This document shows positions 7,629 through 14,534 of a stretch of 64,000 nt of DNA, one piece after another. Origin of the DNA: CAJCJE01 sp036494465 (GTDB taxonomy: Bacteria > Actinomycetota > Actinomycetes > Mycobacteriales > Pseudonocardiaceae); contig DASXOJ010000071.1 in NCBI GenBank assembly GCA_036494465.1, forward strand, positions 62,001-126,000, given 5' to 3'. The number at the start of each line of letters is the position of its first letter. Position 1 is the first letter of the stretch. The notes under the pieces are model-generated. The model made no database searches and was not told the origin of the DNA. It saw only the letters and a program-made list of their open reading frames with translations. Position numbers and translations under genes: made by a program.

Positions 7629-8522
7629 ATGCGACGTCGAATCGTGTTGGCGCTTGGCGCAACGATGTTGGTTGGATTGCTGGCGAGTTGCACCGGAGCG
7701 AGTAGCAGTTCCGGTAGTGCCGGTGGGTACGCGGCGAACGACGTGGCGCCCACGCACGCGCTGCCCGCGAACGGGAGCAGCGGAGACAGCAGCGCGAATT
7801 CCAGCGGAAGTCCCAGCGGGCAAGGGAATGCGGGCGCGAACCAGCAGCCCGCGTCGGCGGGTAGACAGGTGATCCGCACCGCGACCGTTGTGGTGACAAC
7901 GAACAACGTGTCCACCGCCGCGGCGCGTGCGGAACAGATCGCGACGGGGGCAGGCGGTTATCTCAGTGGGGAGAACGTCAGTGACGATTCCGCAACGGTG
8001 ACGCTGTCCGTGCCCGAGACCCAATTGGACGGTGTACTGGCGGCGGTCGGGAAATTGGGCAAGGTCGCCAGTCAGCAAGAACAATCCCAGGACGTGACCA
8101 GCCAGTTGGTCGACGTGTCGAGCCGGATCGCCACGCAGCAGGCGAGCGTGGACCGGGTGCGGCAACTACTCGGTCAGGCGAAGTCGATCTCGGACGTCGT
8201 GCAGATCGAGGACGAGCTGACCAAGCGCGAGGCGGACCTGGAATCCATGGAGCACCAGCAGGACGAGCTGACCGGCCAGGTCGCGATGTCCACGGTGAAC
8301 GTGCAGATCGGCAAGACGGCACCGCCGCTGCCCGTCCAGGCGGCCGCTCCGGCAGCGGGTTTCGGCAGTGGGATCGCTGGTGGGTGGCACGCGTTGGGCG
8401 AGACCGTGCGCATCGTGTTGCTGGTGTTGGGCGCGGCGCTGCCGTTCCTGCTGGGGATCGGGATTCCGGCGCTGGCGGTGTGGTGGTTCGTGCGTCGGCG
8501 GAAGACGGCGAAGACCAGCTGA
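7629..8522 (+). CDS. DUF4349 lipoprotein with C-terminal membrane anchor
   Basis: 297 aa. Lipoprotein signal with lipobox LLASC (lipidated Cys21), a Ser/Gly/Asn-rich linker (22-75), then a DUF4349 domain (about 78-225) with RTATVVVTTNNVSTAAARAE and a coiled-coil segment about residues 150-220 (QQASVDRVRQLLGQAK, DELTKREADLESMEHQQDEL). A transmembrane helix near 255-285 is followed by RRRKTAKTS, placing the short C-terminus in the cytoplasm. Homologues are cell-envelope proteins of unknown function. The ATG lies 51 bases after the YbjN-like stop. Two strong inverted repeats follow the stop (8570-8651) and may end the transcript. Confidence 0.85.
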   Translation: MRRRIVLALGATMLVGLLASCTGASSSSGSAGGYAANDVAPTHALPANGSSGDSSANSSGSPSGQGNAGANQQPASAGRQVIRTATVVVTTNNVSTAAARAEQIATGAGGYLSGENVSDDSATVTLSVPETQLDGVLAAVGKLGKVASQQEQSQDVTSQLVDVSSRIATQQASVDRVRQLLGQAKSISDVVQIEDELTKREADLESMEHQQDELTGQVAMSTVNVQIGKTAPPLPVQAAAPAAGFGSGIAGGWHALGETVRIVLLVLGAALPFLLGIGIPALAVWWFVRRRKTAKTS

Positions 8523-8569
8523 TCAACTGTCCGTGTCAGCGGATGCGCGCTGTGTGATGGCCGGAGAGC

Positions 8570-8651
8570 GCGGGGCGGCTTGGGAAAGGGAGGGGATTCG
8601 CAAACCCAAACCGCCCCGCTTCGGCTCCCCGCCGTCGACAGCCAGGCGGGG
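8570..8651 (+). terminator. Two consecutive GC-rich hairpins after the DUF4349 gene
   Basis: Stem 1: GCGGGGCGGCTTGGG (8570-8584) against CCCAAACCGCCCCGC (8605-8619), 14 of 15 pairs. Stem 2: CCCCGCC (8627-8633) against GGCGGGG (8645-8651). No U-run follows, so this may be a Rho-independent-like or structural element rather than a textbook terminator. Confidence 0.4.
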
Positions 8652-8800
8652 GGACCTCGTGCTGTCCGGCGGGTAGCGGCTCGACGGGGACGAACCGCTC
8701 GTACTCGCGGTCAGATCGGGGAGTGCGTGGGTGCCGAACTGACCTGAGCATTGTCAACTTCTCAGAATGAAGTGCAGGGCACAAGGCCACTTATTAATTC

Positions 8801-8823
8801 AATACGGTGAATATGCCCGTATT
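8801..8823. repeat. Inverted repeat AATACGG-9-CCGTATT (possible operator)
   Basis: Perfect 7-bp arms at 8801-8807 and 8817-8823 in the most AT-rich part of the gap upstream of gpmA. Unknown binder. Confidence 0.4.
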
Positions 8824-8890
8824 TGATAACGGTTCGATATCGGCTGTGCCGTCTGGGGTAGTCGAATGTGGTCTCGGTCACCATGCCTCA

Positions 8891-8959
8891 TGCCCTCGGG
8901 TGTCCTCCGGACCGGTGACGAGCGTCGGAAAACTGATCGATTCGGTGTACCCGAGGGCA
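8891..8959. repeat. 11-bp perfect inverted repeat upstream of gpmA
   Basis: TGCCCTCGGGT (8891-8901) and ACCCGAGGGCA (8949-8959), 47-base spacer. It lies just before the CAGGCT hexamer of the gpmA promoter and could act as a looped operator or as an RNA stem in a longer transcript. Confidence 0.5.
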
Positions 8960-8997
8960 CACTCGCGACCGACTCGGGTTCTGGCAGGCTCTGCGCC

Positions 8998-9774
8998 ATG
9001 ACTGAATCGAACTCACCGGCTACGGAGACCGGGATCGGCACGTTGGTGCTGCTCCGACACGGCGAAAGCCTGTGGAACGCGGAGAACCTGTTCACCGGCT
9101 GGGTGGACGTCGCCCTGTCCGAGGCGGGCGTGAAGGAGGCGACGCGCGGCGGCGCGCTGCTGCGCGAGGCGGGCATCTTCCCCGACCTGCTGCACACCTC
9201 GTTGCTCCGCCGCGCGATCTCGACCGCGCAGATCTCGCTGGACGGCGTGGACCGGCACTGGATCCCGGTGCGGCGCAGCTGGCGGCTCAACGAGCGGCAC
9301 TATGGCGCGTTGCAGGGCAAGAACAAGAAGCAAACGCTTGCCGAGTACGGCGAGGAGCAGTTCATGCTCTGGCGCCGCTCCTACGACACCCCGCCGCCGC
9401 CGATCGAGCTGGGCAGCGAGTACAGCCAGGACGGCGACCCGCGCTACGCCGACCTCGGCGCGGACATGCCGCGCACCGAATGCCTCGCAGACGTGGTCGC
9501 CCGGCTGCTGCCCTACTGGGAGTCCGCGATCGTGCCGGACCTGCGCTCCGGCGCGACCGTGCTGGTCGCCGCGCACGGCAACTCGCTGCGCGCGCTGGTC
9601 AAGCACCTGGACGGGGTCAGCGAGGACGCCATCGCCAAGCTGAACATCCCGACCGGCATTCCGCTGCGCTACGACCTGGACGAGAACCTGAAGCCGGTCA
9701 ACCCCGGCGGCACCTACCTCGACCCGGACGCCGCTGCCGAGGCGATCAAGGCCGTCGCCAACCAGGGACGCTGA
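8998..9774 (+). CDS. gpmA: 2,3-bisphosphoglycerate-dependent phosphoglycerate mutase
   Basis: 258 aa. Interconverts 3- and 2-phosphoglycerate in glycolysis and gluconeogenesis. Shows LLRHGESLWNAENLFTGW with the phosphorylated His, SLLRRAISTA, RLNERHYGALQGKNK with the substrate Arg/Glu, and the second catalytic His in VAAHGNSLRALVKHL. ATG 8998 is chosen over an in-frame start at 8866 because the family starts within about 15 residues of LVLLRHGES and because CAGGCT ends seven bases upstream. It lies between the DUF4349 gene and a regulator, upstream of senX3-regX3 as in mycobacteria. A 475-base upstream region with inverted repeats suggests regulation, not just a basal promoter. Confidence 0.96.
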   Translation: MTESNSPATETGIGTLVLLRHGESLWNAENLFTGWVDVALSEAGVKEATRGGALLREAGIFPDLLHTSLLRRAISTAQISLDGVDRHWIPVRRSWRLNERHYGALQGKNKKQTLAEYGEEQFMLWRRSYDTPPPPIELGSEYSQDGDPRYADLGADMPRTECLADVVARLLPYWESAIVPDLRSGATVLVAAHGNSLRALVKHLDGVSEDAIAKLNIPTGIPLRYDLDENLKPVNPGGTYLDPDAAAEAIKAVANQGR

Positions 9775-9775
9775 A

Positions 9776-10468
9776 CTACACGCGCAGGCCCAGTTCCCGC
9801 GCCCGGACCCCGGCCTGGAAGCGGGAGCTGGCGCCGAGCGAGTCCATCAGCTCGGCCACCCTGCGCCGGTAGGTACGCACGGACAGGCCGAGCCGGCGGG
9901 CGGCGGTCTCGTCCTTCTGGCCCGCCGAGAGCGTGCGCAGGATGGTCAGGCCCTGCTCGTCGATGTGCGGTACCCGCACTGCCTCGTGCTCGGCCAGGTC
10001 GGTCGCGGCCTGCCAGGCGCTGAGCACCAGGCTGCGCACGTTGTCGACCACGTCCGGCACGGTGATCACGCTGAAGTCCCGGGTCGCGCCCGCGCCACTA
10101 CCCGCAATGATCGCGATCCGGCTGTCCACGATGATCGTTTCGTGCGGCAGTGGCGCCGAGCTGATCCGCACGTACGCGCCCACCGCCGCGATCGCCCGCA
10201 CCTGCTCGGCACCGGCCGGGTCGGTCAGCGCGGACGGGTTGAACAGCTTGTAGAGCGCGACGCCCTTCCCGATCGACTCGGTGGCCTGCGCCATCGCCTT
10301 GTCCTGCGGGGTGAGCGTGGACCACGTGGTGACGTTGGTCGCGGCACAGATGAACTCGGCGTTCGGGCGCATGAGGTGACCGGCGCGCGCCTTCAGTTCG
10401 GCGGTGCCGTGCAGGGTGATCACCTGCCCGGCCAGGGTCGGCGGGCGGGACGTGGGAGCAGTGGTCAT
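9776..10468 (-). CDS. LuxR/NarL-type HTH transcriptional regulator
   Basis: 230 aa. The C-terminal about 60 residues form a LuxR-like helix-turn-helix (LTILRTLSAGQKDETAARRL, then GLSVRTYRRRVAELMDSLGA). The N-terminal and central part (about 20-165) resembles the phospholipase D/TrmB-like effector region of single-domain regulators, with HETIIVDSRIAIIAGSGAG matching the usual conserved stretch. No receiver domain. ATG 10468 follows GACACT by seven bases, and a TTGCCA -35 lies exactly 17 bp further upstream, inside a 16-bp palindrome. That makes autoregulation likely, along with control of the divergent aldo/keto reductase. The ligand is unknown. Confidence 0.85.
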   Translation of the reverse strand: MTTAPTSRPPTLAGQVITLHGTAELKARAGHLMRPNAEFICAATNVTTWSTLTPQDKAMAQATESIGKGVALYKLFNPSALTDPAGAEQVRAIAAVGAYVRISSAPLPHETIIVDSRIAIIAGSGAGATRDFSVITVPDVVDNVRSLVLSAWQAATDLAEHEAVRVPHIDEQGLTILRTLSAGQKDETAARRLGLSVRTYRRRVAELMDSLGASSRFQAGVRARELGLRV

Positions 10469-10475
10469 CACCACC

Positions 10476-10514
10476 AGTGTCCCTGGGCCCTCCGAACGTG
10501 GCAACAAGTTGCCA
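10476..10514. promoter_or_regulatory. Autoregulatory promoter with TGGCAAC-AA-GTTGCCA operator
   Basis: The palindrome TGGCAACAAGTTGCCA (10499-10514) contains the minus-strand -35 TTGCCA (10504-10499). A 17-base spacer leads to -10 GACACT (10481-10476), and the regulator ATG follows seven bases later. The same palindrome lies 41 bases before the divergent reductase start. Confidence 0.7.
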
Positions 10515-10554
10515 GCGAGATGCGGCGGTGTCCGCTCACCGGTGAACTGGGTAC

Positions 10555-11439
10555 ATGACTTCCACAGATCTGACGGCCGCCGCGGGCGGCACCTGGCGTT
10601 TCGACGGCGACGGCCGCCCCGTGACCAGGATGGGTTTCGGCGCCATGCAGCTGGGCGGGCGCGGCGCGTTCGGCCCGCCCGAGAACCGGGACAACTCGCT
10701 CGCGGTGCTGCGCAGGGTGGTTGAACTGGGCATCACCCACATCGACACCAGCGACTACTACGGCCCGTACGTGGTCAACGAGCTGATCAAACAGGCCCTG
10801 TACCCATACCCGGAAAACCTGGTGCTGGTCACCAAGGTCGGCGCGCGGCGCGACGAGCAGGGCAACTGGCTGGCGGCCTTCGAACCGGACCAGCTGCGCA
10901 AGGCCGTCGACGACAACCTCGACCACCTGGGCGTCGACGCGATCGACCTGGTCAACCTGCGCATGGACGGCATGACCGGCCCGCAGGACAGCGAGATCGG
11001 CAAGCAGTTCGAGACCCTCGCCGACCTGCGCGAACAGGGCCTGATCCGGCACCTCGGGGTGAGCAACGCGACCAGCGGGCACCTGGCACAGGCGCGGGCG
11101 ATCGCACCGGTCGCGCAGGTGCAGAACGCGTTCAACGTGGTGGACAGGGGCAACGCCGAGATGGTCGACCACTGCGCCGAGCTGAGCATCGCCTACGTGC
11201 CGTTCTTCCCGCTCGGCAGCGCGTTCCGGCCGCTGGAATCCGCCGCGCTCACCGCGGTCGCGGCGCGGCATGGTGCCACCATCCAGCAGATCGCGCTGGC
11301 CTGGCTGCTGGCCCGCTCGCCGTCGATCCTGCTCATTCCGGGCACCTCGTCGGTCGGGCACCTCGAGCAGAACGTGGCCGCGGCGAACGTGGTCTTGACC
11401 GAAGATGACCTGGCCCAACTCGACGCGATGGAAAACTGA
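10555..11439 (+). CDS. Aldo/keto reductase
   Basis: 294 aa (beta/alpha)8 NADPH-dependent oxidoreductase. Catalytic residues Asp64 and Tyr69 in HIDTSDYYG and Lys94 in VTKVG are present. The fourth tetrad position, usually His, falls in DLVNLRMDG and reads Arg or Asn, a variation seen in some AKR branches. The C-terminal cofactor signature is intact (LLIPGTSSVGHLEQN). The substrate is unknown. It is divergent from a LuxR-type regulator and shares an operator with it, a typical inducible detoxification or secondary-metabolism pairing. No clear Shine-Dalgarno sequence precedes ATG 10555. Confidence 0.9.
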   Translation: MTSTDLTAAAGGTWRFDGDGRPVTRMGFGAMQLGGRGAFGPPENRDNSLAVLRRVVELGITHIDTSDYYGPYVVNELIKQALYPYPENLVLVTKVGARRDEQGNWLAAFEPDQLRKAVDDNLDHLGVDAIDLVNLRMDGMTGPQDSEIGKQFETLADLREQGLIRHLGVSNATSGHLAQARAIAPVAQVQNAFNVVDRGNAEMVDHCAELSIAYVPFFPLGSAFRPLESAALTAVAARHGATIQQIALAWLLARSPSILLIPGTSSVGHLEQNVAAANVVLTEDDLAQLDAMEN

Positions 11440-11442
11440 ATT

Positions 11443-11459
11443 TTCACCCGTTAGGTGAA
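11443..11459. promoter_or_regulatory. TTCACC-5-GGTGAA inverted repeat upstream of senX3
   Basis: Perfect 6-bp arms spaced by CGTTA, just after the reductase stop. The arms resemble the GTTCACC unit of actinobacterial Pho boxes recognised by PhoP/RegX3-type regulators, but here they are inverted rather than direct. It could be an autoregulatory site or a weak terminator hairpin. Confidence 0.4.
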
Positions 11460-11462
11460 CAG

Positions 11463-11521
11463 CGGCCAACCGGACGTGGAACAACCAGTTTTTACGGTGT
11501 CAGCGGCATCACGGTTGGCCG
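11463..11521. repeat. 10-bp inverted repeat CGGCCAACCG/CGGTTGGCCG before senX3
   Basis: Perfect arms at 11463-11472 and 11512-11521 with a 39-base loop. It lies in the 127-base leader region of senX3-regX3. Function unknown. Confidence 0.5.
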
Positions 11522-11566
11522 TTGCGTACTAGGTGATCGGGGGGATCTGCTGCTTACCATGCGCCC

Positions 11567-12799
11567 GTGACTGTTTCGGGGTGGATTGCCCTGGCAGCCG
11601 GCTGCGTGCTGGCTGGCCTGCTCATCGGCTTTTCCTTGGGCCGGTCCCGCACCAGTCGCACCCCCAGATCCGAGACCGGGCTGACCGTCGCCCAGCTCAT
11701 GCAGCGCGTGCTCGACTCCAGCCACAACGGGGTCGCCGTGCTCAACGAGTGGGGTGACGTGGTCCTGCACAATCCGCAGGCCGAAGCCCTGGGCGTAGTG
11801 CGCGGCAACCAGGCGGACGCGCGGGCGCGCAAGGCCGCCGAGGTGGTCCGGGAGACCGGCCGGGTGGTCGAGGTCGACCTGTCGCCGCTGGAGACGCACG
11901 GCCGGTTGCCCGCGGCGATCCGCGCCGAGGTCCGGCCGCTCGCGGACTCGTTCACCGTGCTCGACGCCGCCGACGAGTCCGATGCGGTGCGCCTTGAGGC
12001 GACCCGGCGCGACTTCGTCGCCAACGTCAGCCACGAGCTCAAGACCCCGGTCGGCGCGCTCGCGCTGCTCGCCGAGGCCGTCCTGGACGCCTCGGACGAG
12101 CCCGTCGAGGTGCGCAGGTTCTCCGCGAAGATCGTGCACGAGGCCACCCGGCTGGGCACGCTGGTCACCGAACTGATCGCGCTGTCCCGGCTGCAGGGCG
12201 CCGAACGGCTGCCCGAGCTGGCTCCGGTCGAGGTCGACGAGGTGGTCATCGAGGCGCTGGGCCGCTCCAAGCTGGTCGCCGAGTCCACCGGCATCGAGGT
12301 GACCACCGACGGAGCCAGCCAGCTCGTCGTCGACGGCGACCGGACCCTGCTGGTCACCGCGTTGTCGAACCTGGTCGACAACGCCATCGCCTACTCGTCG
12401 GCCGGCGCGCCGGTGTCGATCAGCAGACGCGCCGTGGACCGGTTCATCGAGATCGCCGTGACCGACCGGGGCATCGGCATCGCCGAGGAACACCAGCAGC
12501 GCGTCTTCGAGCGATTCTTCCGGGTCGACCCGGCCCGCTCGCGCGCCACCGGTGGCACCGGCCTGGGCCTGGCGATCGTCAAACACGTCGCGGCCAACCA
12601 CGGCGGCGAGGTGCGGTTGTGGAGCCAGCCCGGCGTCGGGTCCACCTTCACCATGCGCATCCCGGCGACGGCGGCGCGCTTTCCGGTACCCGGCGCGGTG
12701 CCCACCCAAGCCTCGGCCGACCACGCCGAGAATTCCGACCCGACCGAACCCCTATCGGGAAGTCTCTCCCGTCGGATCACCCATGGAGGACAGCCGTGA
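11567..12799 (+). CDS. senX3: Phosphate-type sensor histidine kinase
   Basis: 410 aa. One N-terminal transmembrane segment (about residues 5-24), a PAS-like sensor region (about 40-130), the dimerisation/phosphoacceptor motif with His156 in FVANVSHELKTP, and a complete HATPase domain (NLVDNAIAYS, DRGIGIAEEHQQRVFERFFR, GGTGLGLAIVK). SenX3 signals phosphate limitation with the Pst/PhoU system in mycobacteria. The single predicted transmembrane helix differs from the two usual for the family. GTG 11567 precedes the hydrophobic segment directly. The stop overlaps regX3 (GTGA). Neighbouring gpmA and ppx match the mycobacterial order. Confidence 0.92.
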   Translation: MTVSGWIALAAGCVLAGLLIGFSLGRSRTSRTPRSETGLTVAQLMQRVLDSSHNGVAVLNEWGDVVLHNPQAEALGVVRGNQADARARKAAEVVRETGRVVEVDLSPLETHGRLPAAIRAEVRPLADSFTVLDAADESDAVRLEATRRDFVANVSHELKTPVGALALLAEAVLDASDEPVEVRRFSAKIVHEATRLGTLVTELIALSRLQGAERLPELAPVEVDEVVIEALGRSKLVAESTGIEVTTDGASQLVVDGDRTLLVTALSNLVDNAIAYSSAGAPVSISRRAVDRFIEIAVTDRGIGIAEEHQQRVFERFFRVDPARSRATGGTGLGLAIVKHVAANHGGEVRLWSQPGVGSTFTMRIPATAARFPVPGAVPTQASADHAENSDPTEPLSGSLSRRITHGGQP

Positions 12800-13485
12800 C
12801 GCGCGTTTTGATCGTCGAGGACGAGGAGTCCTTCGCCGACCCACTCGCCTTCCTGCTGCGCAAGGAGGGCTTCACCACCGCGGTCGCGGCCACCGGCCAG
12901 GACGCATTGCAGGAGTTCGACCGCAACGGCGCCGACATCGTGCTGCTGGACCTGATGCTGCCCGGGATGAGCGGCACCGACGTGTGCAAGGCGCTGCGCC
13001 AGCGCTCCGCGGTGCCGGTGATCATGGTGACCGCGCGGGACGGCGAGATCGACAAGGTCGTCGGCCTGGAACTCGGCGCGGACGACTACGTCACCAAGCC
13101 CTACTCGGCCCGCGAACTGATCGCCAGGGTGCGCGCTGTGCTGCGCCGCGGCGGCGAGACCGGCGGTGACGCCGAGCTCCAGCCGCAGGTGCTGGCGGCC
13201 GGTCCGGTCCGGATGGACGTCGAACGGCACGTCGTCACCGTGGACGGGGTCGAGGTGCCGCTCCCGCTCAAGGAGTTCGACCTCCTGGAGTACCTGCTGC
13301 GCAACGTGGGCCGGGTGCTCACCCGGGGCCAGCTGATCGACCGAGTGTGGGGTGCCGACTACGTCGGGGATACGAAGACCCTGGACGTGCACGTCAAGCG
13401 CCTGCGCTCCAAGATCGAACCGGACCCGTCGGCCCCCGCGCACCTGGTGACCGTGCGTGGCCTTGGCTACAAGTTCGAGTCCTGA
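12796..13485 (+). CDS. regX3: OmpR-family response regulator, partner of SenX3
   Basis: 229 aa. Receiver domain with acidic pocket (VEDEE), phosphoacceptor Asp52 in VLLDLMLPG, VTARD and Lys in YVTKPYS; winged-helix DNA-binding domain with PLKEFDLLEYLLRN and TKTLDVHVKRLRSKIE, ending HLVTVRGLGYKFES. Activates phosphate-starvation genes in mycobacteria. GTG 12796 overlaps the senX3 stop by four bases and is preferred over an in-frame start at 12619 inside senX3. GGAGGA (12786-12790 region) lies just upstream as ribosome site. ppx, a polyphosphate enzyme, follows, so a phosphate link is plausible. Confidence 0.95.
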   Translation: MTRVLIVEDEESFADPLAFLLRKEGFTTAVAATGQDALQEFDRNGADIVLLDLMLPGMSGTDVCKALRQRSAVPVIMVTARDGEIDKVVGLELGADDYVTKPYSARELIARVRAVLRRGGETGGDAELQPQVLAAGPVRMDVERHVVTVDGVEVPLPLKEFDLLEYLLRNVGRVLTRGQLIDRVWGADYVGDTKTLDVHVKRLRSKIEPDPSAPAHLVTVRGLGYKFES

Positions 13486-13523
13486 GCGTTCGCGCCGAGC
13501 TTCCCCCGGTACCGTTTGGCCTC

Positions 13524-14534
13524 GTGCGCCTCGGGGTGCTAGACGTCGGTTCCAATACCGTCCACCTGCTTGTGGTGGACGCGCATCGTGGTGCCCACCC
13601 AACGCCGATGAGTTCGGAAAAGTCCGTTCTGCGGCTTGCTGAGCAGATCACGCCGGATGGACACCTCTCCGAACTCGGGGCGGAGGAGCTGGTCAGGACG
13701 GTTCGGCAGGCCCGCGCGGCGGCCGAGGCGATGGGCTGCGCCGACCTGATGGCGTTCGCCACGTCCGCGGTGCGCGAGGCCAGCAACGTCACCGACGTGC
13801 TGGAACGGGTCCGCGAGCAGACCGGGGTCGAGCTGCGCGTGCTCTCCGGTCGCGACGAGGCCCGCTACACGTTCCTCGCCGCGCGCCGCTGGTGCGGCTG
13901 GTCGGCGGGCAGGCTGCTGGTGACCGACATCGGCGGCGGCTCGCTCGAACTCGCCATCGGCATCGACGAGGACCCCGAGCTCGCGCTGTCCCTGCCACTG
14001 GGTGCCGGCCGGCTGACCAGAACCCGGCTGGACGGCGACCCGCCGAGCAGGCGCAGCGTCGCCGAGCTGCGCGAATACCTCGCCGAGGAACTCGGCAAGG
14101 TGGCCCGCAAGATCACCAGGGTCGGCCCGCCGGACCGCACGGTGGCCACTTCCAAGACGTTTCGCTCGCTGGCCCGGTTGACCGGTGCGGCGCCATCAGC
14201 GCGTGGCCCCCGGGCCCGCAGGGTGCTCACCGACACCAGCCTGCGACAACTGATCACGTTCGTTTCGCGGATGTCGTCAGCCGACCTGGCCGAGTTGGAA
14301 GGGGTGAGCGCGAGCCGCTCCCACCAGCTCGTCGCCGGTGCGCTGGTCGCCGAGGCGACCATGCGCGCACTGGACCTCAGTGAGCTGGAGATTTGTCCGT
14401 GGGCGCTACGAGAAGGTGTGATTCTCCGGCGGCTCGACCAGACTGACGGCGCCGATCCGGCGCCCGATTCAGTGGCCGATCCGACCGAGGTCACTGGACG
14501 GAGCGCCCAGTACGGGGCACGGTGGAGTCGATGA
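13524..14534 (+). CDS. ppx: Ppx/GppA exopolyphosphatase
   Basis: 336 aa, the short actinobacterial form (no C-terminal HD extension). Hydrolyses terminal phosphate from polyphosphate and/or pppGpp. ASKHA ATPase-fold motifs: VLDVGSNTVHLLVVD (phosphate 1), TDIGGGSLELAIG (phosphate 2) and SAVREASN. From memory, Rv0496 is the Ppx1 orthologue and shows activity on short-chain polyphosphate. GTG 13524 follows TACCGT by eight bases, giving a leaderless start. The stop overlaps the next ATG (ATGA). The regX3-ppx adjacency links it to phosphate control. Confidence 0.93.
   Translation: MRLGVLDVGSNTVHLLVVDAHRGAHPTPMSSEKSVLRLAEQITPDGHLSELGAEELVRTVRQARAAAEAMGCADLMAFATSAVREASNVTDVLERVREQTGVELRVLSGRDEARYTFLAARRWCGWSAGRLLVTDIGGGSLELAIGIDEDPELALSLPLGAGRLTRTRLDGDPPSRRSVAELREYLAEELGKVARKITRVGPPDRTVATSKTFRSLARLTGAAPSARGPRARRVLTDTSLRQLITFVSRMSSADLAELEGVSASRSHQLVAGALVAEATMRALDLSELEICPWALREGVILRRLDQTDGADPAPDSVADPTEVTGRSAQYGARWSR

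Larger units (their letters stand above)
8523..8997. other. 475-base intergenic region with four inverted repeats
   Basis: No supported gene. It holds a 15-base imperfect stem with a 20-base loop (8570-8619), a 7-bp stem (8627-8651), a 7-bp inverted repeat AATACGG/CCGTATT (8801-8823) in an AT-rich patch, and an 11-bp inverted repeat TGCCCTCGGGT/ACCCGAGGGCA with 47-base spacing (8891-8959). A CAGGCT hexamer lies seven bases before the gpmA ATG. Confidence 0.7.

Noticed and set aside
8570..8720. Considered a cyclic-di-AMP or cobalamin riboswitch
   Set aside because: The conserved core sequences of those classes were not recognised; kept only as unexplained hairpins.
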